The notes beneath the pieces were generated by a model, which was not told the origin of the DNA, did not search any database, and worked only from the letters and a program-made list of their open reading frames with translations. Shown here in pieces: positions 7,226-14,312 of a stretch of 64,000 nt of DNA. The DNA is taken from contig NZ_QMFB01000010.1 of NCBI RefSeq assembly GCF_003285015.1, positions 210,024-274,023 on the forward strand, given 5' to 3'. This DNA is from Paenibacillus contaminans. GTDB lineage: Bacteria; Bacillota; Bacilli; Paenibacillales; NBRC-103111. The position numbers and the translations under genes were made by a program. Positions within the stretch are counted from its first letter, which is position 1. Each line of letters starts with the position of its first letter.

Positions 7226-8440
7226 TTACATCGAAGCCGAACGGCGTTTGACCTTGGTATCGTCTCGCTTCGTTTTGTTGCGTGCGGGCTGATCCGCCGT
7301 TTCGGGCTTGTTTTGTTCCCGGCTGAAGCCAAGAACGATTCCGATGCCCATCATAATCGCCATTAAGGACGAGCCCCCGTAGCTGATTAGCGGAAGGGTG
7401 ACGCCCGTCAGCGGAATCGCTCCCGTGACGCCGCCGATGTTGATGAACGCCTGAATGCCGAATAATCCGAAAAAGCCGATGCCGCACAGCCTGGCGAACG
7501 TATCGGTGCATCTTATCGATACGACGATTCCCCGCCAAATAAAGAGCAAAAACACGAGTAAAAAGAGCGTGCTGCCCAAAAAGCCGAATTCCTCTCCGAT
7601 AACGGAAAAGATAAAATCGTTATGCGGCGCCGGAAGGAAGTGCATTTTTTGAATGCTTTTGCCGAAGCCGGTTCCCGTCAGTCCTCCATGCCCGAAGGCC
7701 ATAAGCGACTGGGTCAAATGGTAGCCGCTATCAAGACGGCTATGCCACGGATCGAGGAAGGAGGTAATCCGGTTCAAGCGATAATCGCTTGTCGTGCCGT
7801 CCATTAAGCCGGGGTTCCTAAGCAAATAGACGGAAACGGACAAAGCGGCTACAGTGAGAAACCCGGCCGCAAGCGCAAAAATATGCTTAAGATTCGCACC
7901 GCCGACGATGATGACGACCGCGGCGCCGCCTGCAAGAACGGCGGTCGACCCCAGGTCGTTCTGCATCAGAATCAATCCGCAAACGAGCCCGACGATGACG
8001 AGCGCAGGCATGAGGCCTTTCTTGAAATCGCGGAAACGTTCTTCCTTCTTGCTTATGATAAGCGCCAAATACATGATGACCGCTATCTTGGCAAACTCGG
8101 AGGGCTGCAGGTTGAGCGGGCCGATTTCGATCCAGCTTCGGGCACCGTTCTTCTCGGCTGCAATGACCAATACGAACAGCAAACTCAAAAATACGAGAGT
8201 GAACAAAGGCATTACCCATCTTTTGAGCTTCGCCGGATTCACGTTCATGAAAAAAAACATAAGGAACAAACCGATTAGAATGGAAACGGATTGTCTCTTC
8301 GTATAGTGCCAAGGATCGTCCCAGTAGTAGGTCGCAGACACGGAGCTGGCGCTGAACACCATCAGAAAACCGAAGGCGACAAGCGCCAGTGTCAGAAACA
8401 GCAACAGAAAGTCCGGTGTTCCTCTACGCGGCGGGGTCAT
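7226..8440 (-). CDS. ftsW: SEDS peptidoglycan glycosyltransferase FtsW/RodA/SpoVE type
   Basis: The 404-aa integral membrane protein has about ten membrane spans. It has the SEDS signatures GARSWIEIGPLNLQPSEFAK and GLTGTGFGKSIQKMHF followed by PAPHNDFIFSVIGEEFGF, and the distal LPLISYGGSS. SEDS proteins polymerise lipid II into glycan together with a class B PBP. The basic C-terminal tail (KTKRDDTKVKRRS) is cytoplasmic. Divisome FtsW, RodA and SpoVE cannot be separated with certainty by eye; the NLQPSE and GLTGTGFG pattern fits FtsW/SpoVE best. It is preceded at 12 bp by yugN on the same strand, so the two are probably co-transcribed. Confidence 0.9.
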   Translation of the reverse strand: MTPPRRGTPDFLLLFLTLALVAFGFLMVFSASSVSATYYWDDPWHYTKRQSVSILIGLFLMFFFMNVNPAKLKRWVMPLFTLVFLSLLFVLVIAAEKNGARSWIEIGPLNLQPSEFAKIAVIMYLALIISKKEERFRDFKKGLMPALVIVGLVCGLILMQNDLGSTAVLAGGAAVVIIVGGANLKHIFALAAGFLTVAALSVSVYLLRNPGLMDGTTSDYRLNRITSFLDPWHSRLDSGYHLTQSLMAFGHGGLTGTGFGKSIQKMHFLPAPHNDFIFSVIGEEFGFLGSTLFLLVFLLFIWRGIVVSIRCTDTFARLCGIGFFGLFGIQAFINIGGVTGAIPLTGVTLPLISYGGSSLMAIMMGIGIVLGFSREQNKPETADQPARNKTKRDDTKVKRRSASM

Positions 8441-8451
8441 GGCTCACGCGC

Positions 8452-8799
8452 CTAGTGCTCGAGCGCTTGCTTCAGCTGGCTAAGTTTTTGATTGGCCGCT
8501 TGCATGACCGGCTGCGGAATCGGCGCGTTGTAGTCCAGTCCGTGAGGAAACGATCCTTTTCCTATGTATGCATCCTCGAGATACAGAACGGCATACGGGT
8601 TTTCGAGTTTGCCCGTTTCCACGCGCGCATTGATCCGTAAGTAGTATTCGGCATTATTCGCAACATCTTCGAATTTGCAATCGTATGTCGCGCGGTAGTA
8701 TTCCCACTGCCAACGAACGAAGCCCAATTTTTCGGTGGATTCGTCCAGATGGGCGAGCTCGCTTTTCAGTCCTTTTAAGCCTGTATTTTCAATAATCAT
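8452..8799 (-). CDS. yugN: YugN-like family protein
   Basis: The 115-aa protein starts at ATG 8799 with GGGAGGCG upstream on the minus strand. It matches the YugN-like family, of unknown function, by length and by segments such as GFVRWQWEYYRATYDCKFED and a final helix. The YNAPIPQPVMQAA motif is near its end. It lies directly upstream of ftsW and is likely the first gene of that two-gene unit. Nothing in the sequence shows an enzymatic site. Confidence 0.75.
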   Translation of the reverse strand: MIIENTGLKGLKSELAHLDESTEKLGFVRWQWEYYRATYDCKFEDVANNAEYYLRINARVETGKLENPYAVLYLEDAYIGKGSFPHGLDYNAPIPQPVMQAANQKLSQLKQALEH

Positions 8800-8825
8800 T
8801 AAAGAACGCCTCCCGGTTCATTTAC

Positions 8826-8839
8826 ATGCATCGATGCAT
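8826..8839. promoter_or_regulatory. 14-bp perfect palindrome in the yugN leader
   Basis: ATGCATCGATGCAT is its own reverse complement. It sits between the yugN promoter and ribosome binding site. Confidence 0.4.
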
Positions 8840-8856
8840 AAGTTACGTGCATTTTC

Positions 8857-8885
8857 ATGATAGTATGTTTCCCAAACTTGTGCAA
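8857..8885 (-). promoter_or_regulatory. Candidate sigma-A promoter for yugN-ftsW
   Basis: On the minus strand, TTGCAC (8885-8880) and TATCAT (8862-8857) are 17 bp apart. Confidence 0.4.
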
Positions 8886-9058
8886 GCCTAAAGCAAAACT
8901 GTGAGATACCGCATATGTGGCTATTTTGTGGCCGACCGCTTGCCTTTTGGGTCGAATTTTGGACAAGGAGAGCTGGAAATTGCAGGTGAAGGCGGTAGGC
9001 AACCCGAATAGGCTTCTGGTAAAATGTACGGTGTAAGCAAACGCTGGGGGTATGGGAA

Positions 9059-10237
9059 ATGAAAACGATCGAACAACAGCTAGAGCAGCTGTTTCCAGAG
9101 ATGGTGAAACGCCGCCGATTTTTGCATCAGCATCCGGAGGTTTCGTATCAAGAGAAAGAAACGTCCGCATATGTGGCCAAATGCTTGGAGGAGCTTGGCA
9201 TTCCAATCAAACGGGGCGAGAAGGGATACAGCGTGACCGGCGAACTGAAGGGCGATTTGCCGGGGCCGACCGTCGCGCTTCGCGCGGATATGGACGCACT
9301 TCCGATCCAGGATGCCAAATCGGTCGAATACGCGTCTAAAACACCCGGCGTCATGCATGCATGCGGGCATGATGCCCATACGACGACGCTGCTCGGGATC
9401 GCAGAGGTGTTGAGCACCAGAAAATCGGAGCTGCGGGGTACGATCCGATTCCTGTTTCAGCCCGCGGAAGAGATCAGTCCCGGCGGCGCAGCCCCGCTGA
9501 TCGGCGAAGGGGCGATCGATGGCGTAGACGCCGTATACGGCGTGCATTTATGGTCGCAGATGCCGATAGGCGAAGCCCAGACGAGAAGCGGCGCATTCAT
9601 GGCTGCCGCCGACGAATTTTTTATAGATATTAAAGGAAAGGGCGGACACGGCGGTCTGCCGCATCAAACGATCGACAGCGTCCTGATCGGCTCGCAGCTG
9701 GTCGTCAATCTCCAAACGATCGCCAGCCGTTACATGGATCCTACGGAGCCTTGCGTAATATCGGTAGGCTCCATACATGCCGGCTCATCCTTTAATGTCA
9801 TAGCCGAAACGTGCTCGTTGAACGGTACGGTCCGCACGTTTTCCATCGAAGCGCGCGATCGGATACGCGAGCAGATGCGGAAGATCGTCGAACAAACTTG
9901 CGCCATGTACGGCGCTCAGGTCGATTTCCGCTATAAGGTGGGTTACCCGCCCGTGGTGAACGACGAGAAGGAGACGGAACGTTTTTTTAAAGTAGGCGCA
10001 GATTTATTCGGCAAAAGCAATGTGCAAGTATCGCCTTACATTATGGCGGCGGAGGATTTTGCTTATTATTTGGAGCGCGTGCCGGGGTGCTTCGTGTTTG
10101 TCGGAGCGGGGAACAAGGATGCCGGAATCGTGATGCCGCATCATCATCCGCTCTTCGATATCGACGAGACGTCCATGCTGCATGCAGCTAGGCTGCTGAT
10201 TGGACTGGCGATGGACTATATGAACGAACACGCATAG
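9059..10237 (+). CDS. M20 family metallopeptidase / amidohydrolase
   Basis: The 392-aa protein has the M20D amidohydrolase motifs in order: RRRFLHQHPE near residues 18-27, LRADMDALP, metal-site HACGHDAHTT, QPAEE, the lid/dimer motif GHGGLPHQTIDSV, and a C-terminal HHPLFDIDE. Relatives hydrolyse N-acyl or N-carbamoyl amino acids (IAA-amino-acid hydrolase/hippurate hydrolase type) using two divalent metals, and are cytoplasmic. The substrate cannot be told from sequence. A GTG/ATG-rich start region leaves some doubt about the exact start; ATG 9059 places the family N-terminus correctly. TGG-TAAAAT at about 9015-9023 may be an extended -10. Confidence 0.88.
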   Translation: MKTIEQQLEQLFPEMVKRRRFLHQHPEVSYQEKETSAYVAKCLEELGIPIKRGEKGYSVTGELKGDLPGPTVALRADMDALPIQDAKSVEYASKTPGVMHACGHDAHTTTLLGIAEVLSTRKSELRGTIRFLFQPAEEISPGGAAPLIGEGAIDGVDAVYGVHLWSQMPIGEAQTRSGAFMAAADEFFIDIKGKGGHGGLPHQTIDSVLIGSQLVVNLQTIASRYMDPTEPCVISVGSIHAGSSFNVIAETCSLNGTVRTFSIEARDRIREQMRKIVEQTCAMYGAQVDFRYKVGYPPVVNDEKETERFFKVGADLFGKSNVQVSPYIMAAEDFAYYLERVPGCFVFVGAGNKDAGIVMPHHHPLFDIDETSMLHAARLLIGLAMDYMNEHA

Positions 10238-10341
10238 GTTTCCCGAGCGGCCCGTTTCCAGTTTGTTGCGGGCATCGTTTGTCCTCCTGCAGGAGAAGCT
10301 ACGTAAGAAAGCTTCTACACATATGGAGGAGGGAATTTGCT

Positions 10342-10788
10342 TTGAGCACCGCCAAAACCGTCAAGCAGATCATGTCGACCGACTGTATAACCGTGACGCC
10401 CAAAGATAACGTATATGAGATTGCGCTCAAAATGAAACAGCATGACATCGGATTTATACCTGTCGTCGAAGGCAAAAAGCTGCTAGCTGTCGTTACGGAC
10501 CGCGATCTTGTCGTGCGGGGCTTCGCCGATAAGAAAGAAGGCTCGACAGCCGTTATGGAAGTGGTCAGCCAAAATCCGACGACCATTACGCCGGACACGC
10601 CGGTCGGCGAGGCCGCCAAAATTATGGCGCGCGATAAAATCCGCCGCTTGCCTGTCGTCGAGAACGGCGAATTGGTGGGCGTCGTGGCAATCGGCGATTT
10701 GGCGATCCGCGACGTTTTCGAGGATAATGTAGGCGAAGCGCTCGGTAAAATATCCGAAAGCGAAAAAACGTTCGCGACTACGAAATAA
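10342..10788 (+). CDS. CBS-domain pair protein
   Basis: TTG 10342 is chosen because GGAGGAGGG at 10325-10333 lies nine bases before it; the upstream frame has no such site. The 148-aa protein consists of two CBS motifs: VKQIMSTDCITVTPKDN with FIPVVEGKKLLAVVTDRDLV, then VVSQNPTTITPD with RRLPVVENGELVGVVAIGDL. Stand-alone CBS pairs (Bateman modules) bind adenine nucleotides and act as sensors, as in B. subtilis YhcV/YlbB-like proteins. No partner domain is present. It stands alone, ended by its own terminator. Confidence 0.88.
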   Translation: MSTAKTVKQIMSTDCITVTPKDNVYEIALKMKQHDIGFIPVVEGKKLLAVVTDRDLVVRGFADKKEGSTAVMEVVSQNPTTITPDTPVGEAAKIMARDKIRRLPVVENGELVGVVAIGDLAIRDVFEDNVGEALGKISESEKTFATTK

Positions 10789-10806
10789 TAAACGATATGC
10801 AGGGGA

Positions 10807-10832
10807 AGGGCCGGAGCGATCCGGCTCTTTTT
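10807..10832 (+). terminator. Terminator after the CBS protein gene
   Basis: A 9-bp stem (10807-10815 with 10820-10828), loop GCGA and a T run. Confidence 0.85.
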
Positions 10833-10858
10833 AGTTTGCCGGAAAGTATAACGTGGAA

Positions 10859-10956
10859 GCAGCTCTAAACCTCGATAAACGAGCCGGTCTTTAAGCAAAT
10901 GCTTACGAAGTCGCTTTCTTCGAAAGCGTTTAGGACGGCGAAGCCGTTTATCCTTG
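10859..10956 (+). repeat. Dispersed intergenic repeat, copy R2
   Basis: It starts GCAGCTCTAAACCTCG and shares its 3' half, from GCTTACGAAGTCGCTTTC to GCCGTTTATCCTTG, almost base for base with R3 (29955-30049). It contains the small palindrome GCTTTC-TTC-GAAAGC. It lies between the CBS gene terminator and the Rrf2 gene. Confidence 0.9.
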
Positions 10957-11080
10957 GCGATTAATTTGCGCTGCGGACTTTTACTAGCATTGGCTAGCAA
11001 ACCGATTCGCTTTCTCGTCTTGCCTTCTCGTAAGCAAGCAAGGTAAACTGATAACTAGAATGATGTTGGGAGGGATAGCA

Positions 11081-11530
11081 ATGAATTCGATCAATCGGGT
11101 CGGCCAAATCGGACCGCCGCGCTTCGGAATCGCCGTACACGCTCTCGTTTGGCTTGCGCAGAGCAAATGCGTTTTGTCCAGCGGCTCCATCGCTTGCGAG
11201 GTTAATTCGCATGCCACTTTTTTACGCAGAGTGCTGGCAAGGCTAGTGCAAGCCGGCATCGTCGAAGCAAGGGAAGGGCGGGACGGAGGTTATCTGTTGA
11301 AGGCGCGGCCGAACGAGCTATCTCTTGCCGATGTGTATGTCGCTGTGAAACCGGACGCCGCGGAATCCGAAGAAAATATGAGCTGCGGCGGCGAATCGGG
11401 CAAAAAAGTCGATGTCGCGCTCGAAGAAATCATGCAGGAGGCGGAACGGAACACCATTTCGTTTTTGGCGGGCTACACGCTTGCCGATTTGATGAATCGG
11501 ATACATGAGCTGGACATGGAGAATTCATAA
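11081..11530 (+). CDS. Rrf2 family transcriptional regulator
   Basis: ATG 11081 has GGGAGG upstream. The 149-aa protein begins with the Rrf2 winged helix: FGIAVHALVWLAQ, recognition helix SHATFLRRVLARLVQAGIV, wing EGRDGGYLL. It continues with LADVYVAVKP and a C-terminal helix. Only one Cys (MSCGG) is present in the region where Fe-S or NO-sensing members have three, so it resembles the cluster-free YwnA type. The next gene, azoR, is preceded by an imperfect direct repeat and may be its target; this is inference from position only. Confidence 0.88.
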   Translation: MNSINRVGQIGPPRFGIAVHALVWLAQSKCVLSSGSIACEVNSHATFLRRVLARLVQAGIVEAREGRDGGYLLKARPNELSLADVYVAVKPDAAESEENMSCGGESGKKVDVALEEIMQEAERNTISFLAGYTLADLMNRIHELDMENS

Positions 11531-11535
11531 TTTAC

Positions 11536-11564
11536 TTGCAAAAAGTTAGTGACGCATATATAAT
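11536..11564 (+). promoter_or_regulatory. Sigma-A promoter for azoR
   Basis: TTGCAA (11536-11541) and a perfect TATAAT (11559-11564) are 17 bp apart, placing transcription start near 11571 and leaving a leader of about 145 nt. Confidence 0.75.
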
Positions 11565-11680
11565 GTGCTAGTAGAAGTTGCAGTTAAAGGGTGAATAACC
11601 CGTTGCACGCAGTTAAGCAAAGCCTGAAATTGCAGGGCTTTTTGCGCCTTTAACTGTGCTAATTATAATTGCAGTAAAAT
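11565..11680 (+). promoter_or_regulatory. Structured azoR leader with a duplicated 24-bp box
   Basis: GTGCTA-n6-(G/A)TTGCAGT(T)AAA occurs at 11565-11588 and again at 11656-11679. In addition, CAGTTAAAGG (11581-11590) is exactly complementary to CCTTTAACTG (11647-11656). This encloses a smaller hairpin ending GGGCTTTTTGC that resembles a terminator or attenuator. Confidence 0.55.
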
Positions 11681-11715
11681 CAATCAACTATTAAAACATC
11701 GGAGGAATAAACCCC

Positions 11716-12342
11716 ATGGCAAAAGTACTTTTCATCAACTCGAACGACCGTCCCGCCGACCAGGCCGTGAGCGTTCAAATGCATCAAGCTTTTTTGCAGT
11801 CTTACCGCGAAGCGAATCCGCAGGACGAAATTACCGAGCTTCATTTGTTCGACGCCGAGCTCCCTTACTATGGGAACACGATGATTACAGGCCTTTTCAA
11901 GCTGAGACAAAATATGGAGCCGACCGAGGACGAACGCAAACTGGCCGAAATCGCCAATTTTTACTTCGATCAATTCATGGCGGCAGAGAAAATCGTCTTC
12001 GCATTCCCACTGTGGAATTCTACGGTTCCCGCCCCTCTCGTCACTTATATATCGTATTTGGCCCAAGCCGGCAAAATGTTCAGATATACGCCGGAAGGCC
12101 CTGTAGGCATGGCTGCCGATAAAAAAGTCATGCTGCTTTGCGCCCGCGGCGGAGACTACTCGTCCGAACAAATGGCCGCAATGGAAATGGCGATGAACTT
12201 TGTGAAATCGGCTATTCATCTTTGGGGCATTCATACTCCGGAAACCGTCGTTATCGAAGGCCATAATCAATATCCTGACCGTGCGAAAGAAATCGTCGCC
12301 GAAGGCTTGAAGGAAACCGCGGCAGCCGGCTCCCGTTTCTAA
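11716..12342 (+). CDS. azoR: FMN-dependent NADH-azoreductase (AzoR family)
   Basis: ATG 11716 follows CGGAGGAATAAA. The 208-aa protein has the flavodoxin-like fold of AzoR/AcpD: an N-terminal VLFINSNDRP phosphate-binding start, the VFAFPLWNSTVPAPLVTYIS motif that contacts FMN, and a CARGGDYSS loop. AzoR enzymes are homodimeric quinone/azo reductases that use two-electron NADH reduction and protect against thiol-reactive quinones. A strong promoter and a folded leader precede it, and an Rrf2 regulator lies directly upstream on the same strand, so induction by electrophile stress is plausible but not shown. Confidence 0.9.
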   Translation: MAKVLFINSNDRPADQAVSVQMHQAFLQSYREANPQDEITELHLFDAELPYYGNTMITGLFKLRQNMEPTEDERKLAEIANFYFDQFMAAEKIVFAFPLWNSTVPAPLVTYISYLAQAGKMFRYTPEGPVGMAADKKVMLLCARGGDYSSEQMAAMEMAMNFVKSAIHLWGIHTPETVVIEGHNQYPDRAKEIVAEGLKETAAAGSRF

Positions 12343-12354
12343 ACGATATACCAG

Positions 12355-12394
12355 AAGGCTTCCCGCTTCGTATTGAGGCGGAAAGCCTTTTTTA
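12355..12394 (+). terminator. Terminator after azoR
   Basis: AAGGCTTCCCGC (12355-12366) pairs with GCGGAAAGCCTT at 11 of 12 positions, followed by TTTTT. Confidence 0.85.
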
Positions 12395-12556
12395 TATTGT
12401 GAACGAAATTTTTTTTCGTCCAATGGCTCTTAGAGGTGCTTCGCTATTAGCTGCGTCATTTCTCTGTCAGGCGGGATGAACTGTCGCCAAGTTTATTTTT
12501 CGTTCTTTCCTTTCATACTAAGAGAAAGGCATAGCTAGGAATAGGAGGCAACATCG

Positions 12557-14281
12557 TTGAGCCATCATGTACATAATGCCCCGCTGTTCGTGCAGAACGA
12601 TATGACGGTGCTGCTCGAAGCGAATCACCCCGATGCGGAAACGGTCAGCATGGAGCTTTGCCGGTTCGCCGAGCTTGTGAAAAGCCCGCAGCATTTTCAT
12701 ACGTACCGGATGACGCCGTTATCGCTATGGAATGCCGCCGCTTCCGGAATGAAGACCGGGGAGCTGCTTTCCTATTTGAACGAACACGGCAAACTCGGGG
12801 TTCCCATGTCGGTCAAACGCAGCATCGAGCAGGCGATGAACCGGTACGGGCTGCTTCGTATGGTGCAGGATGAAGAGAAGCTGCTGCTTGTTTCCGAGGA
12901 TGCGGGCATCTTATTCAAGATCGCGGCCTATCCTTCGCTGCAGCCGTATTTGACGGCGACGTTGGACTCGCGCAGCGCTGTAATCGACCCTGCATGGCGC
13001 GGACGGCTCAAGCAGGAGCTGACCCGCCTCGGCTATCCGGTCGAAGACGCGGCAGGATACCATCAAGGCGAGACGCTGCCGGTTCGTTTGCGGACGGCGC
13101 GCGCGGACGGCACTCCCTTCGGGCTGCGCGACTACCAGAGAGCGGCGGTCGATGCGTTCTATAGGGACGGCACCCGCGACGGGGGAAGCGGCGTGCTTGT
13201 TCTGCCGTGCGGAGCGGGCAAAACGATCATCGGCATAGCTGCCATGGAAAAATGCGGCTGCGCAACGCTTATTTTGACGACAAACGTAACGTCGGTTCGC
13301 CAATGGCGGGACGAGCTGCTCGATAAAACGGATTTAACGTCCGATATGGTAGGCGAGTACAACGGCGGCCGCAAGGAGGTCCGTCCCGTTACGATCGCGA
13401 CTTATCAAATATTGACTCATCGCCAAACGAAAAACGATATTTTTTCGCATATGCAGCTTTTTCAGGAGCGCGATTGGGGGCTCATCATTTATGACGAGGC
13501 GCATTTGCTGCCGGCTCCCGTTTTCCGGGTCACGGCCGAAATACAAGCAACTAGACGACTCGGCCTGACGGCAACTCTCGTAAGGGAGGACGGCTGCGAG
13601 GAGGATGTGTTTTCGCTTGTCGGTCCCAAACGATTCGACATGCCGTGGAAACGGCTAGAGCAAGCGGGATGGATCGCGAAAGCGGTTTGCTCGGAGGTTA
13701 AAGTGCAAATGCCATCGGACATACATGAACGGTATGAGCAGGCAGCTGCCAGAGACAAGCTTCGCATTGCAGCGGAGAATGCGGGCAAGTGGCAGGTGCT
13801 GGATTTGCTTCTGAAGCGTCATGCGGGCGAGCCGACCCTAATAATCGGACAATATCTTGACCAGCTGCAAACGATTTCCGAGAAAACGGGGGCGCCGCTG
13901 CTGTCGGGGCAAATGCCCCATGACGAGAGGGACCGGCTGTACCGCCGATTTCGTGAAGGGAAGCTGTCGCTTCTGATCGTTTCCAAGGTGGCCAATTTCG
14001 CCGTAGATTTGCCCGACGCTTCCGTAGCGATTCAAGTGTCCGGCAGCTTCGGATCCCGCCAAGAGGAGGCTCAGCGTCTCGGCCGGGTGCTGCGTCCGAA
14101 ATCGGACGGCAAGACGGTATACTTTTACTCGCTTGTGAGCGAACATACGAAGGAAGAGGAATTTGCCCTGAACAGGCAAATGTTTTTGGTCGAGCAAGGC
14201 TACAGGTATGAAATGATCGAAGCGTCGTCACTCCAACATACGAATACGGGCGAGCAAAGCAAGGCGGTATCGGTTACTTGA
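12557..14281 (+). CDS. XPB/Ssl2-type DNA helicase
   Basis: TTG 12557 is the start, eight bases after AGGAGG. The 574-aa superfamily 2 protein has an N-terminal damage-recognition-like region (about 1-180), then LRDYQRAAVDAF. Walker A CGAGKT lies near residue 217, and DEAH (IIYDEAHLL) near 311. LTATLVRED follows, and the C-terminal helicase lobe ends with the arginine-finger motif EAQRLGRVLRP near 506. This is the arrangement of bacterial XPB homologues, which unwind DNA 3'-5' and in archaea/eukaryotes act in repair and transcription opening. The next gene, 31 bp downstream, encodes the typical helicase-associated partner, so the two probably form a complex. Confidence 0.9.
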   Translation: MSHHVHNAPLFVQNDMTVLLEANHPDAETVSMELCRFAELVKSPQHFHTYRMTPLSLWNAAASGMKTGELLSYLNEHGKLGVPMSVKRSIEQAMNRYGLLRMVQDEEKLLLVSEDAGILFKIAAYPSLQPYLTATLDSRSAVIDPAWRGRLKQELTRLGYPVEDAAGYHQGETLPVRLRTARADGTPFGLRDYQRAAVDAFYRDGTRDGGSGVLVLPCGAGKTIIGIAAMEKCGCATLILTTNVTSVRQWRDELLDKTDLTSDMVGEYNGGRKEVRPVTIATYQILTHRQTKNDIFSHMQLFQERDWGLIIYDEAHLLPAPVFRVTAEIQATRRLGLTATLVREDGCEEDVFSLVGPKRFDMPWKRLEQAGWIAKAVCSEVKVQMPSDIHERYEQAAARDKLRIAAENAGKWQVLDLLLKRHAGEPTLIIGQYLDQLQTISEKTGAPLLSGQMPHDERDRLYRRFREGKLSLLIVSKVANFAVDLPDASVAIQVSGSFGSRQEEAQRLGRVLRPKSDGKTVYFYSLVSEHTKEEEFALNRQMFLVEQGYRYEMIEASSLQHTNTGEQSKAVSVT

Positions 14282-14312
14282 CGATTTCCGCCCGGTAAAG
14301 GGGAATAGTCGG

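Noticed and set aside
11565-11715. T-box or SAM riboswitch before azoR
   Set aside because: No T-box sequence or S-box core is visible; the duplicated box and inverted repeat do not match either class.
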